The notes below the pieces were generated by a model that saw nothing but the letters and a program-made list of their open reading frames with translations, was not told where the DNA came from and ran no database searches. From positions 14,067 through 78,066 of the forward strand of contig NZ_JBJZOI010000024.1 in NCBI RefSeq assembly GCF_047200635.1: a stretch of DNA of 64,000 nucleotides, written 5' to 3'. This stretch comes from Saccharopolyspora_C sp047200635. GTDB taxonomy: Bacteria; Actinomycetota; Actinomycetes; Mycobacteriales; Pseudonocardiaceae. Numbering within the stretch: the stretch's first letter is position 1; each line of letters begins with the position of its first letter. A program made the position numbers and the translations under genes. Positions 34,920 through 43,850 of this stretch are shown here, piece by piece.

Positions 34920-34933
34920 CGAACGCAAGTTCG
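34920..34933 (+). promoter_or_regulatory. LexA (SOS) box 2
   Basis: CGAACGCAAGTTCG, within the perfect palindrome arms TCGAAC-GCAA-GTTCGA, overlaps the predicted transcription start of the imuA'-imuB-dnaE2 operon, where LexA would block initiation. Confidence 0.88.
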
Positions 34934-35262
34934 ATCTCGGTGGGGCCGGTATCGGTCCGCTGGGCGGTTCGGGACGCGGGGTTCCCGAGCCGTCGGCCGG
35001 GGGTTCCGGCGTCGCGGGGGCGTCGGGGCGGACGGGTGATCGGAACGGGCGAAGGAGGAACCCAACAGCGGCGGTCCGCAGCGGATCGCCGGAGCGCTGA
35101 GAACTGGCAGGGAACATCGGAGCGATCGCCGTCCGGGCGGTCGTTCCACGAGGTCCAGTCGTCCGGGCGCAGACGACGCGACCTCACCGCTGTCTCCCCA
35201 CAGCGGACGGGGATGCCCGGGACGGGGCCGGGCATCCGTGCGAACGAGGTGGGGAGCAGCGG
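34934..35262 (+). other. long 5'UTR of mutasome operon
   Basis: About 330 bp between the promoter and imuA' with no convincing gene. It ends in a strong hairpin, GGATGCCCGG/CCGGGCATCC (35211-35220 and 35228-35237), 25 nt before the imuA' start codon. Confidence 0.55.
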
Positions 35263-36069
35263 ATGTCCGCGAACACGTCCTCGGTGGCGTTGGACGGGGT
35301 GATCACGGCTCGCGGGGTGTCCGTGGCCGCCTCGGCCACCGGGGTGGACGGCGATCCCGTCGCGGGACGGGTGCTGCCCACGCGGGCGGAATTCGCCGCC
35401 GTGCTGCCGTGGCCAGGTCTGCGCCGCGGCAGCACGGTGGCGGTGCAGGACTCGGCCTCGCTGCTGTTCGCCCTGCTGTCCGAGGCGACGGCGGCGGGCT
35501 CGTGGGCGGCCGTGGTGGGACTGCCGGGGCTCGGCCTCGCCGCGGCCGCCGAAGCCGGGGTGGAGCTGTCCCGGCTGGCCCTGGTCCCGCAGCCCGGGGA
35601 CGACCCGGTCGCGGTGATCACCGCCTTGCTCGACGGGGTGGACCTGGTGGTGGTCGGTCAACCGGGACTGGTGCGCGAGGCAGATGCCCGGCGGCTGTCC
35701 ACCCGGGCTCGGCACCGGGGCGCGGTGCTGCTGCCGTTCGGCCCGTGGCCGGGTGCTGAGGTGCGGTTGCGGTGCGCGCGGGCGCGCTGGCACGGCCTCG
35801 GGCAGGGCCACGGACACCTGCGGGAGCGCGAGGTCACGATCCGCGCGGGTGGGCGCGGGGCGGCGTCTCGGCCCCGCTCGTGCCGGTTGTTGCTGCCGGG
35901 CCGCGGGGGCCCGGTCGCGCCGCTGGCGCAGCAGGCGGTGGCCCAGGACCTCGCTCCCGAACCGACCGGGAACGAGCCGGACAACCGGGTGATGCCCGGC
36001 CCGGTCCGGTCCGGTGCGCGCGGGCGGGGTGGGCTCCGCCCGGTGGCGGGTGACGACCGTGCCGGATGA
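35263..36069 (+). CDS. imuA': ImuA' (RecA-like mutasome accessory protein)
   Basis: 268 residues. The RecA-like part includes VLPTRAEFAAVLPWPGLRRGSTVAV and a strand-rich core (WAAVVGLPGLGLAAAAEAGV, LSRLALVPQPG). The region where RecA has Walker A is RRGSTVAVQDSAS, so no ATP-binding P-loop is evident, as in other ImuA' proteins. It follows two SOS boxes and precedes imuB and dnaE2. In mycobacteria ImuA', ImuB and DnaE2 together perform damage-induced mutagenic translesion synthesis. Start ATG with GGGAGCAGCGG upstream. Confidence 0.85.
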   Translation: MSANTSSVALDGVITARGVSVAASATGVDGDPVAGRVLPTRAEFAAVLPWPGLRRGSTVAVQDSASLLFALLSEATAAGSWAAVVGLPGLGLAAAAEAGVELSRLALVPQPGDDPVAVITALLDGVDLVVVGQPGLVREADARRLSTRARHRGAVLLPFGPWPGAEVRLRCARARWHGLGQGHGHLREREVTIRAGGRGAASRPRSCRLLLPGRGGPVAPLAQQAVAQDLAPEPTGNEPDNRVMPGPVRSGARGRGGLRPVAGDDRAG

Positions 36070-37753
36070 CGACGTGCCCGCCAGCGCGGAGGGTGTGGCC
36101 CCGGAGGACGCCGTCGGCGGTGCGCCGGAGGCGGGGACCGCGGTGCGGCGTTTCCTGGTGTGGTGCCCGGACTGGCCGGTGGTGGCCGCCGCGCTCGCGG
36201 ACGGTCTCGATCCGCTGGTCCCGGCGGCGGTGTTCCACGCGAACCGGGTGCTGGCCTGTTCGGCGACGGCTCGGGCGGTCGGGGTCCGGCGCGGGATGCG
36301 CCGCCGCGAAGCGCAGGGGCGGTGCCCGGAACTGGCGGTCTCCGAGCACGATCCGTCCCGGGACGCCCGGCTGTTCGAACCGGTCGTGATCGCGGTGGAG
36401 GAGCTCGTCCCCGGAGTGGAGGTCGTGCGCCCGGGATTGGTGGCCCTCCCCGCACGGGGTCCGGCGCGGTACTTCGGTTCGGAGCGGACCGCGGCGGAAC
36501 GGTTGATCGACCAGGTCGCGGCGCGCACCGGGGTGGAGTGCCAGGTGGGCGTGGCGGACGGCCTGTTCGCCGGGGTGCTGGCGGCCCGGCGCGGCGTGCT
36601 GGTGCCCCCGGGCGGCAGCCGCGAGTTCCTCGCCCCGCTCGGCATCGGCGAGATCGACCAGCCCGCGCAGCGCTCGTCGGCTCCGGGGCCCGGTGCGGGC
36701 CGGGCGGAGCTGGTGGACCTGCTGCGTCGGCTGGGCATCCGCACCCTCGGCGAGTTCGCCGACCTGGTCCCGGCCGACGTCGCCACCCGCTTCGGCTCCG
36801 ACGCGCTGCTGGCGCAGCGGGCCGCGCGCGGGGAGGAGGAACGCCCGCCGGACCGGCGGCGGCCCCCGCCGGAGCTGGCGGTCACCGAGCGGCTCGACCC
36901 GCCGGTGGACCGGGTGGACGTGGCCGCGTTCGCCGCGAAGGCGCTGGCGGAGCGGCTGCACCTGTTGCTGGGCGAGCGCGGCCTCGCCTGCACCCGACTG
37001 GGGATCTCGGCGCGCACCGAGAGCGGCGAGGAGCTGCACCGGGTGTGGCGCTGCGCGGATCCGCTGAGCCCGGGCGACACCGTGGACCGGGTGCGCTGGC
37101 AGCTGGACGGCTGGCTCGGCTCCCGCTCGCGGGAACCGCGTCCCACCTCCGGCGTGGCGGTGCTGACGCTGAGTCCGGAGGAGGTCGTGGGCGCGGGCGG
37201 TCTCCAACTCGACCTGATGCGCTCCGCCACCGGCGCGGCCGATGCGCGGGCGGGCCGCGCCTTCGTGCGGGTGCAGGGCCTGCTCGGCCCGGACCGGGTG
37301 CTGGTGGCGGTGCCCTCCGGCGGCCGGGACCCGGGCGATCGCGTGACGCTGGTGCCGTGGGGCGCGGAGCGCAGGCCCCGGCGGGAGCCGGACCGCCCGT
37401 GGCCGGGCCGGATCCCCCCGCCCTCGCCCTCGGTGCTGCCCGATTCCCCGTGGCCCGCGGCGGTGCTCGACGAAGCGGGTGAGCCGGTGCTGCTCACCGC
37501 CCGGCTGGAGCTCACCGCCCCGCCGCGCCGGGTGGTCGTCGGTGGCCGCTCCCGGGAGGTGAGCGGGTGGGCCGGACCGTGGCCGCTGCGCGAGCGCTGG
37601 TGGGACCGGACCGACGACCCGGGCGCGGTGATCCGGATGCAGGTGGTGCTGGCCGCCCCGGAGGACGCGGACCCGCCCGGCGAGCAGGACGAGATCGCGC
37701 TGCTGCTGGTGCACGAGGCGGCGGCGTGGTCGGTGCGGGGGGTGTACCGGTGA
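36050..37753 (+). CDS. imuB: ImuB, catalytically inactive Y-family polymerase
   Basis: About 567 residues. Y-family fold: FLVWCPDWPVVAAAL at the start, HANRVLACSATARAVGVRRGMRRREAQ, and RPGLVALPARGPARYFG. The catalytic acidic residues of Pol IV (the Asp of DMDAF and the Asp-Glu of SIDE) are absent, so it should be an adaptor rather than a polymerase, as in M. tuberculosis ImuB. The mobile C-terminus is long. GTG at 36050 overlaps imuA'; GTG 36014 and 36059 are alternatives. The stop overlaps dnaE2 by 4 nt. It should bridge DnaE2 and the beta clamp. Confidence 0.9.
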   Translation: MTTVPDDDVPASAEGVAPEDAVGGAPEAGTAVRRFLVWCPDWPVVAAALADGLDPLVPAAVFHANRVLACSATARAVGVRRGMRRREAQGRCPELAVSEHDPSRDARLFEPVVIAVEELVPGVEVVRPGLVALPARGPARYFGSERTAAERLIDQVAARTGVECQVGVADGLFAGVLAARRGVLVPPGGSREFLAPLGIGEIDQPAQRSSAPGPGAGRAELVDLLRRLGIRTLGEFADLVPADVATRFGSDALLAQRAARGEEERPPDRRRPPPELAVTERLDPPVDRVDVAAFAAKALAERLHLLLGERGLACTRLGISARTESGEELHRVWRCADPLSPGDTVDRVRWQLDGWLGSRSREPRPTSGVAVLTLSPEEVVGAGGLQLDLMRSATGAADARAGRAFVRVQGLLGPDRVLVAVPSGGRDPGDRVTLVPWGAERRPRREPDRPWPGRIPPPSPSVLPDSPWPAAVLDEAGEPVLLTARLELTAPPRRVVVGGRSREVSGWAGPWPLRERWWDRTDDPGAVIRMQVVLAAPEDADPPGEQDEIALLLVHEAAAWSVRGVYR

Positions 37754-40700
37754 ACTGGTTCAACCCGCCGCAGTCCTGGTCGGAGCTGGAGAAGGCGCTG
37801 TCCGGCAAGGGGACCCCGCCCGGGGAGCACGCCTTCCCCGGCGATGGCGGCGACGCCCCGGCCTGGACCCGCACCCGAGCGCCCTACGAGGGCGGCGGGG
37901 AACCCGCCCCCGCCGAGGTGCCCTACGCCGAGCTGCACGCGCACTCCCACTTCAGCTTCCTGGACGGCGCGAGCTATCCGGAGGAACTGGTCGCCGAAGC
38001 GGCCCGGCTCGGGCTGGAGGCGGTGGCCCTGACCGACCACGACGGCATGTACGGCGTGGTCCGCTTCGCGGAGGCCGCCGCCGAGCACGGCGTGCGCACC
38101 CTGTTCGGTTCCGAGCTGAGCCTCGGGCCCGACGGGGCCCGCGCCACCGCGCGCACCGGGGAACCGGACCCGCCCGACCAGCACCTGCTGGTGCTGGCTC
38201 GCGACCCGGAGGGCTACGGACGGCTGTGCCGGGCGATCACCGCCGCGCAGCTGCGCGGCGGGGAGAAGGGACGCCCGCACTACGACCTCGCCGAGCTCGC
38301 GGCCGAGGCCGACGGGCACTGGGTGGTGCTCACCGGTTGCCGCAAGGGCGCGGTCCGCTCGGCCTGGGAGCTCGGCGGGACGCCCGCGGCCGAGGCGGAG
38401 CTGGACCGGCTGGTGGCGCTGTTCGGGGCCGGGAACGTGGTGGTGGAGCTCACCGACCACGGGTTGCCCGAGGACTCCGCGCGCAACGACGCGCTGTTCG
38501 AGCTGGCGCGGCGGCGCGGCCTGCGCGCGGTGGCGTCCGCGGCGGCGCACCTGGCGTCTCCGGAGCGGGAGCGGATCGCTTCGGTGCTCGCGGCGATCCG
38601 CGCTCGCCGCGGCCTGGACGAGCTGGACGGCTGGCTGCCGCCTTCGGCGGGCGCGCACCTGCGCTCCGGGGCCGAGATGGCGCGCCGCTTCGCCCGCTAC
38701 CCGGGGGTGGTGGCCGCCGCGGCCGAGCTCGGCCGGGAGTGCGCCTTCGACCTGCGCCTGGTGGCGCCCCGGCTGCCGCCGTTCGAGGTGCCGTCGGGCC
38801 GGACCGAGGCCGAGCACCTGCGCGAACTCACGATGCGCGGCGCCGCCGAGCGCTACGGCCCGCCGGAGCGGAACCCGGCGGCGTACCGGCAGCTGGAGCA
38901 CGAGCTGGACGTGATCGAACGGCTCGGCTTCCCCGGCTACTTCCTGGTGGTGCGGGACATCGTGCGGTTCTGCCAGGAGCAGGACGTGCTGTGCCAGGGC
39001 CGGGGCTCGGCGGCCAACTCGGCGGTCTGCTTCGCGCTGCGGATCACGAACGCGGACCCGGTGCGCTACGCGCTGCTGTTCGAGCGCTTCCTGGCTCCGG
39101 AGCGGGACGGGCCGCCGGACATCGACCTGGACATCGAATCGGACCGCCGCGAGGAGGTGATCCAGTACGTCTACGAGCGCTACGGCCGCACGCACGCCGC
39201 GCAGGTCGCGAACGTGATCGCCTACCGACCGAAGTCGGCGGTGCGGGACGTGGCGCGGGCGCTGGGGTACTCCCCGGGGCAGCAGGACGCCTGGAGCAAG
39301 CGGGTGGAGAGCTGGCACGAGCTGCCCGATGACGACGAGCTCCCCGGCCAGGTGCGGGAGCTGGCGAACGAGCTCATCGGCTTCCCCCGGCACCTGGGGA
39401 TCCACTCCGGCGGCATGGTGCTCTGCCACCGCCCGGTGAGCGAGGTGTGCCCGGTGGAGTGGGCGCGGATGCCCGGCCGCACGGTGCTGCAGTGGGACAA
39501 GGACGACTGCGCCTCGGCCGGGCTGGTGAAGTTCGACCTGCTGGGGCTGGGGATGCTCTCGGCGCTGCACTACGCGATCGACCTGGTCGCCGAGCACCAC
39601 GGCCGCCAGGTCGACCTGGGCGAGCTGGACCTGGCCGACGACGCGGTGTACGAGATGCTGCGCCGCGCCGACGCGATCGGTGTGTTCCAGGTGGAGAGCC
39701 GGGCCCAGCTGGCGACGCTGCCGAGGTTGAAGCCGCGCGAGTTCTACGACCTGGTGGTGGAGGTGGCGCTGATCCGCCCCGGCCCGATCCAGGGCGGCTC
39801 GGTGCACCCCTACATCCGTCGCCGCAACGGCCTGGAGGAGTGGGACTACGAGCACCCGCTGATGGCGGGCGCGCTGGCGAAGACCCTGGGAGTGCCGCTG
39901 TTCCAGGAGCAGCTGATGCAGCTGGCGGTCGACGTGGCCGGGTTCTCGCCGGCGGAGGCCGACGAGCTGCGCCGCGCGATGGGCGCGAAGCGCTCCGGGG
40001 AGCGGATGCGGCGGCTGCGGGACCGGTTGTTCGCGGGCATGGCGGCGAACGGGATCGGCGCGGAGCTGGCGGAGCGGGTGTACGCGCGGCTGCTGGCGTT
40101 CGCGAACTACGGGTTCCCGGAGAGCCACGCGCTGAGCTTCGCGCTGCTGGTGTTCGCCAGCGCCTGGTTCAAGCACTACTACCCGGCGGCGTTCTGCGCG
40201 GCGCTGCTCAAGGCGCAGCCGATGGGCTTCTACTCGCCGCAGTCGCTGGTCGCGGACGCCCGCAGGCACGGGGTCCGGGTGTTCGGCCCGGACGTGAACG
40301 CCAGCCGGGTGCGGGCCGACCTCGAAACCGACTCCCGTTCGGAGGGCGGGCGGGCGGTGCGGTTGGGCCTGGCCTCGGTGCGCACCGTGGGCGAGGGCGT
40401 CGCGGAGCGGCTGGTCGCCGAACGCGCCGAGCACGGGCCGTTCGCGGACCTGGCGGACGTGGCTCGGCGGGGCCTGCTGAGCGCCCCGCAGATGGAGGCG
40501 CTGGCGACGGCTGGCGCGTTCGGCTGCTTCGGGTTGTCCCGCAGGCAGGCGCTGTGGAACGCGGCGGCCGCCGCCGCGGACCGGCCGGACCGGCTGCCCG
40601 GCACGACGGTGGCCGCGGAGCCGCCGGTGCTGCCGGGCATGGACGGGGTGGAGCTGGCGGCGGCGGACGTGTGGGCGACCGGGGTGTCCCCGGACAGCTT

Positions 40701-41052
40701 CCCGGTGCAGTTCCTGCGCGCCCGCCTGGACGGGCTGGGCGCCGTGCCCGCCTCCGGGCTGTCCGACGTGGAGCACGGGGCCCGGGTGCTGGTGGGCGGG
40801 GCCGTGACGCACCGGCAGCGCCCGGCGACCGCGAGCGGGATCACCTTCCTGAACCTGGAGGACGAGACCGGCATGATCAACGTGGTGTGCTCGCCGGGGC
40901 TCTGGGCCCGCTACCGCGCGGTGGCCCGCGGCAGCGCGGCGCTGCTGATCCGCGGCACCCTGGAGCGCACCGAGGGAGTGGTCAACCTCCGCGCGGACCG
41001 CCTCCAGCGCCTCGACATGCGGGTCCCCTCCACCTCCCGGGACTTCTGCTGA
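37750..41052 (+). CDS. dnaE2: error-prone DNA polymerase III alpha subunit DnaE2
   Basis: 1100 residues. N-terminal PHP domain (AELHAHSHFSFLDGAS, LTDHDGMYGV). The C-family catalytic triad lies in PDIDLDIE (around residue 455) and FDLLGLGML (around 595). The C-terminal OB fold holds TFLNLEDETGMINVV. It lacks the extra C-terminal domains of replicative DnaE1. GTG at 37750 overlaps the imuB stop (GTGA) and the family begins NWFNPP there. Damage-inducible mutagenic polymerase working with ImuA' and ImuB. Confidence 0.96.
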   Translation: MNWFNPPQSWSELEKALSGKGTPPGEHAFPGDGGDAPAWTRTRAPYEGGGEPAPAEVPYAELHAHSHFSFLDGASYPEELVAEAARLGLEAVALTDHDGMYGVVRFAEAAAEHGVRTLFGSELSLGPDGARATARTGEPDPPDQHLLVLARDPEGYGRLCRAITAAQLRGGEKGRPHYDLAELAAEADGHWVVLTGCRKGAVRSAWELGGTPAAEAELDRLVALFGAGNVVVELTDHGLPEDSARNDALFELARRRGLRAVASAAAHLASPERERIASVLAAIRARRGLDELDGWLPPSAGAHLRSGAEMARRFARYPGVVAAAAELGRECAFDLRLVAPRLPPFEVPSGRTEAEHLRELTMRGAAERYGPPERNPAAYRQLEHELDVIERLGFPGYFLVVRDIVRFCQEQDVLCQGRGSAANSAVCFALRITNADPVRYALLFERFLAPERDGPPDIDLDIESDRREEVIQYVYERYGRTHAAQVANVIAYRPKSAVRDVARALGYSPGQQDAWSKRVESWHELPDDDELPGQVRELANELIGFPRHLGIHSGGMVLCHRPVSEVCPVEWARMPGRTVLQWDKDDCASAGLVKFDLLGLGMLSALHYAIDLVAEHHGRQVDLGELDLADDAVYEMLRRADAIGVFQVESRAQLATLPRLKPREFYDLVVEVALIRPGPIQGGSVHPYIRRRNGLEEWDYEHPLMAGALAKTLGVPLFQEQLMQLAVDVAGFSPAEADELRRAMGAKRSGERMRRLRDRLFAGMAANGIGAELAERVYARLLAFANYGFPESHALSFALLVFASAWFKHYYPAAFCAALLKAQPMGFYSPQSLVADARRHGVRVFGPDVNASRVRADLETDSRSEGGRAVRLGLASVRTVGEGVAERLVAERAEHGPFADLADVARRGLLSAPQMEALATAGAFGCFGLSRRQALWNAAAAAADRPDRLPGTTVAAEPPVLPGMDGVELAAADVWATGVSPDSFPVQFLRARLDGLGAVPASGLSDVEHGARVLVGGAVTHRQRPATASGITFLNLEDETGMINVVCSPGLWARYRAVARGSAALLIRGTLERTEGVVNLRADRLQRLDMRVPSTSRDFC

Positions 41053-41062
41053 CCCACCCCGC

Positions 41063-41246
41063 GATTTCGCCAGAAATCACCCTCCTCCGGGGCCGAGGGG
41101 CCGCGATTTCGCGAGAAATCTCCCTCCGCCAGGGCCGCCCCGTCTCGCGATTTCGTGAGAAATCCGCCTCCGCCAGCCCGAGGGGGCGCGATTTCGCGAG
41201 AAATCGCCTCCGCCGGGGCCGGGGTGGCGCGATTTCGCGGGAAATC
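41063..41246. repeat. five spaced copies of a 16-bp palindrome
   Basis: Five copies of GATTTCGCGAGAAATC or close variants start at 41063, 41105, 41149, 41190 and 41231, i.e. every 41-44 bp. The arms GATTTC/GAAATC are invariant; the centre varies (GCCA, GCGA, GTGA, GCGA, GCGG). The spacers are GC-rich and partly similar (CCTCCGCC, GGGGC). The array fills most of the gap between the convergent dnaE2 and peptidase genes. It could terminate transcription, bind a dimeric protein or be an expanding repeat. I do not recognise the family. Confidence 0.85.
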
Positions 41247-41308
41247 GCGGGGTGGCTGGTCGGGTGGTGCGAGCGGATGCGGGGAGGATGCGCCCGTGGG
41301 CCTCGACG

Positions 41309-42604
41309 TCAGGCCGGGGTGCAGCGGCGGAGAGCGAGGAGGGCGTAGGCGCGGGCGGCCCGCTCCAGATCGGCGAGGGCGACGTGCTCGTCGTGGGAGT
41401 GGGCGTAGCGGATGTCGCCGGGCCCGAACTGCAACGTCGGCACCCCGGCCGCGGCGTAGAGCCGCAGATCGGTGCCGTAGGGCGCCCCGAGCACCCCGGG
41501 ATCGCCGCCCCCGGCGTCGCGCACCGCGCCGCGGGTCTCCGCCAGCAGCGGGTGCCCCAGCGGCAGCCGTCCGCTGGCGAACACGCCGCCGGGCCAGCTG
41601 ACCCGAGCGGGGTGCTCGGCGAGCCACGGGTCGGCGGCGCAGGCCTCGGCGACGGCGGCGGTGAACTCGGCTCTCGCCGCGTCCAGGTCCTCGTCCAGCC
41701 GCACCCCGTACCGGCCTTCGGCCACGGCGAGGTCGGGCACCGTGCTGGCCCAGTCCCCGGCCCGCACCACGCCCACCGACAGCGGGTAGGGCAGCTCCAG
41801 GTGGGCGACCAGCGGATCCGGCTCGGCATTGCGCCGCGCCTCCAGCTCCCGCAGCGCGGGGAGCAGCCCGGCCAGCAGCTCCACCGCGTTCACCCCGCGC
41901 AACCGGGTGGAACCGTGGGTGCTGAGCCCGCCGACCTCCAACCGGAACGTGAGCGAGCCCCCGTTGGCCGCGACGACGTCGCCGGAGCTGGGCTCGGCGA
42001 GCACGCACGCCGCCGCCCGGTGGCCGCGCAGCAGGGTGGCGAACGCGCCGAGGCCGCCGTCCTCCTCGCCGACCACCGCGTGCACGCCGACCGGCCGCCG
42101 CAGCGAGATCCCCGCGGTGCGCAGCGCCCGCAGCGCGCCGAGGAACGCCGCGATGCCGCCCTTCATGTCGCAGGTGCCGCGCCCGGCGGCGAGGCCGTCG
42201 GCGATCCGCAGCGCGTACGGATCGCGGTCCGGCCACCGGTCCAGGTCCCCGGGCGGCACCACGTCGGTGTGCCCGCAGAACACCAGCGCCGGCTCGCCGT
42301 CCCCGCTGACGCCGACGCAGCCGTGCGCCTCCTCGCGCTCCGCCTCCTGTCCGGGGAACCCGGGCCGCGCGGTGAGCTCGTCGAGGTCGATGCGCCAGTG
42401 GTCGACCCGGTGCCCGAGGCTCCGGAGCCGGTCGGCGCACCACCGCTGCGCTTCGGATTCGCCGGGGGAACCCCCGACGCTGGGGATGGCGACGAGCTCC
42501 CGGAGATCCCGCAGGATCCCGTCCAGATCGATCGCGTCCAGCGCGGCGCGCTCCACGCCGGTGAGCGCGGGGGAGCCGGGTCCGGTGTTGCGCGAGGTGG
42601 TCAC
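41309..42604 (-). CDS. M20 family metallopeptidase (ArgE/DapE-like)
   Basis: About 431 residues. Metal-binding motifs FCGHTDVVPPGD, GRGTCDMKGG and the catalytic VVGEEDGGLG are present, with a central dimerisation domain (GGLSTHGST) and a late His in YAHSHDEH. Related to acetylornithine deacetylase and succinyl-diaminopimelate desuccinylase, but no biosynthetic neighbour identifies the substrate. The start is put at GTG 42604 (TTSRNTG); GTG 42622 is possible. Divergent from the universal stress protein gene. Confidence 0.88.
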   Translation of the reverse strand: MTTSRNTGPGSPALTGVERAALDAIDLDGILRDLRELVAIPSVGGSPGESEAQRWCADRLRSLGHRVDHWRIDLDELTARPGFPGQEAEREEAHGCVGVSGDGEPALVFCGHTDVVPPGDLDRWPDRDPYALRIADGLAAGRGTCDMKGGIAAFLGALRALRTAGISLRRPVGVHAVVGEEDGGLGAFATLLRGHRAAACVLAEPSSGDVVAANGGSLTFRLEVGGLSTHGSTRLRGVNAVELLAGLLPALRELEARRNAEPDPLVAHLELPYPLSVGVVRAGDWASTVPDLAVAEGRYGVRLDEDLDAARAEFTAAVAEACAADPWLAEHPARVSWPGGVFASGRLPLGHPLLAETRGAVRDAGGGDPGVLGAPYGTDLRLYAAAGVPTLQFGPGDIRYAHSHDEHVALADLERAARAYALLALRRCTPA

Positions 42605-42662
42605 GTCCCGAGTGTGGCGCACGGTCGTCGGAGCGCTCCAGGCCTGCTACTACCATTCCGGC

Positions 42663-43124
42663 GTGGCCGAAGGCGACAAGATCGAGCGCGAGTTCGAAAT
42701 CGGGAAAGACGGGTTGGGCGGCATCGTCGTCGGCATGGACGGCAGCCCCGCGAGCTTCCACGCCGCCGCGTGGGCGGCCGGGCTGGCCCGCCGCGAACGC
42801 GCGCGCCTGGTCCTGGTGTACGTCGAGGCGGTCGGCGGGGTCGCCTACTGGTCCCCGATGGGGGTCGCGGTGGCCAGCGAGGCCGCCGAGAGCCTGGTCG
42901 AGGAGCTCAAGAAGGAGGTCGTGGCGCATCTGCGCTACATCGACATCGACTGGGACTTCGTGCACCACCGCGGTGATCCGGCGGTGGGGCTGGAGCAGGT
43001 CGCCGAGCAGTACCGGGCGGACCTGATCGTGGTGGGGCGGTCCCGGCGGCGCGGCGGACTGCTCGGCACGGTGCCCGCGACCCTGGTGGTGGAGGCGGTG
43101 CGCCCGGTGGTCGTCGTCCCCTGA
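42663..43124 (+). CDS. universal stress protein family protein
   Basis: 153 residues, one UspA domain. It starts the fold with GGIVVGMDGSPASFHAAAWAAG and ends with DLIVVGRSRRRGGLLGTVPATLVVEAVRPVVVV. The ATP-binding signature G2xG9GS/T is only partly kept: GRSRRRGGLLGTV has Thr for the usual Ser. Such proteins help survival in starvation or hypoxia by unclear means. GTG at 42663 is the start; a longer reading would overlap the divergent peptidase gene. Confidence 0.88.
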   Translation: MAEGDKIEREFEIGKDGLGGIVVGMDGSPASFHAAAWAAGLARRERARLVLVYVEAVGGVAYWSPMGVAVASEAAESLVEELKKEVVAHLRYIDIDWDFVHHRGDPAVGLEQVAEQYRADLIVVGRSRRRGGLLGTVPATLVVEAVRPVVVVP

Positions 43125-43158
43125 CCGGGCCCGGAGGGGACGCTGGCAGGCTGTGCTC

Positions 43159-43776
43159 ATGGCGGACAGCGGGCGCACGGCGGAACCCCAGCGCATCGTC
43201 GGCGAGGACTTCAGCGACGCGGTGCTGGTCGGGCAGGAGTGGGTGGATCGCGAGTTCGAGCGGTGCGACTTCACCGATGCCGATCTCGGGCTGCTGCGCA
43301 CCCGTCGCTGCGTGTTCACCGAGTGCACCTTCACCCGCACCGACTTCGCCGAGTCCCGGCACAGGGCCAGCGCTTTCCGCTCCTGCCGGTTCGACCGGGC
43401 GCTGCTGCGCGATTCGACCTGGGAGGAGTGCAGCCTGCTCGGCTCGTCCTTCGTCCAGTGCCGGTTGCGGCAGTGGACGGTGCGCGAGACGGATCTGACG
43501 CTGGTCGGGATGGGGCGGGCCGACCTGCGCCGGGCTGACCTGCGGGGGATCCGGTTCCGGGAGTCGAACCTCAGCGAGGCGGACCTGCGCGGCTGCGACC
43601 TGCGCGAGGCGGACCTGGTGGGAGCCCGGCTGCTCGGCACGAAGTTCGACGAGGCCGATCTGCGCGGCGCCCGCCTCGACGCGGACGGGCTCGCGCACGC
43701 CTCCTTCGCCGGGGCGCGGGTGGACCTGGGCACGGCGCTGGCCTTCGCCGAGGCCAAGGGCCTCCGGGTCGAATGA
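43159..43776 (+). CDS. pentapeptide repeat protein
   Basis: 205 residues built from A(D/N)LxX-type pentapeptides: CDFTDADLGLL, RADLRRADLRGIRF, SNLSEADLRGCDLREADLVGARLL. These form a right-handed quadrilateral beta-helix. Some family members (MfpA, Qnr) mimic DNA and protect gyrase from quinolones, but many have no known role and this one contains irregular Cys/Phe positions (ECTF, SCRFDRA), closer to the McbG-like subgroup. ATG at 43159 is preferred. It ends at a strong hairpin. Confidence 0.85.
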   Translation: MADSGRTAEPQRIVGEDFSDAVLVGQEWVDREFERCDFTDADLGLLRTRRCVFTECTFTRTDFAESRHRASAFRSCRFDRALLRDSTWEECSLLGSSFVQCRLRQWTVRETDLTLVGMGRADLRRADLRGIRFRESNLSEADLRGCDLREADLVGARLLGTKFDEADLRGARLDADGLAHASFAGARVDLGTALAFAEAKGLRVE

Positions 43777-43800
43777 ACCGCTCCGCGTGAGCTGACAGCG

Positions 43801-43832
43801 GAACCGGCACCGCCCGAAGGCGGTGCCGGTTC
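43801..43832. terminator. bidirectional terminator
   Basis: A perfect 14-bp stem (GAACCGGCACCGCC with GGCGGTGCCGGTTC) and CGAA loop between the convergent pentapeptide and TNT-domain genes. Confidence 0.82.
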
Positions 43833-43850
43833 GCGTGCGGGACCTCCGCG

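Noticed and set aside
34915..40812. A 1965-codon open frame on the minus strand
   Set aside because: It is antisense to imuA', imuB and dnaE2, whose domains are unmistakable; long antisense frames are expected at this GC content.
41063..41246. CRISPR array
   Set aside because: The repeats are only 16 bp, palindromic and variable in the centre, the spacers resemble each other, and no cas gene is near.
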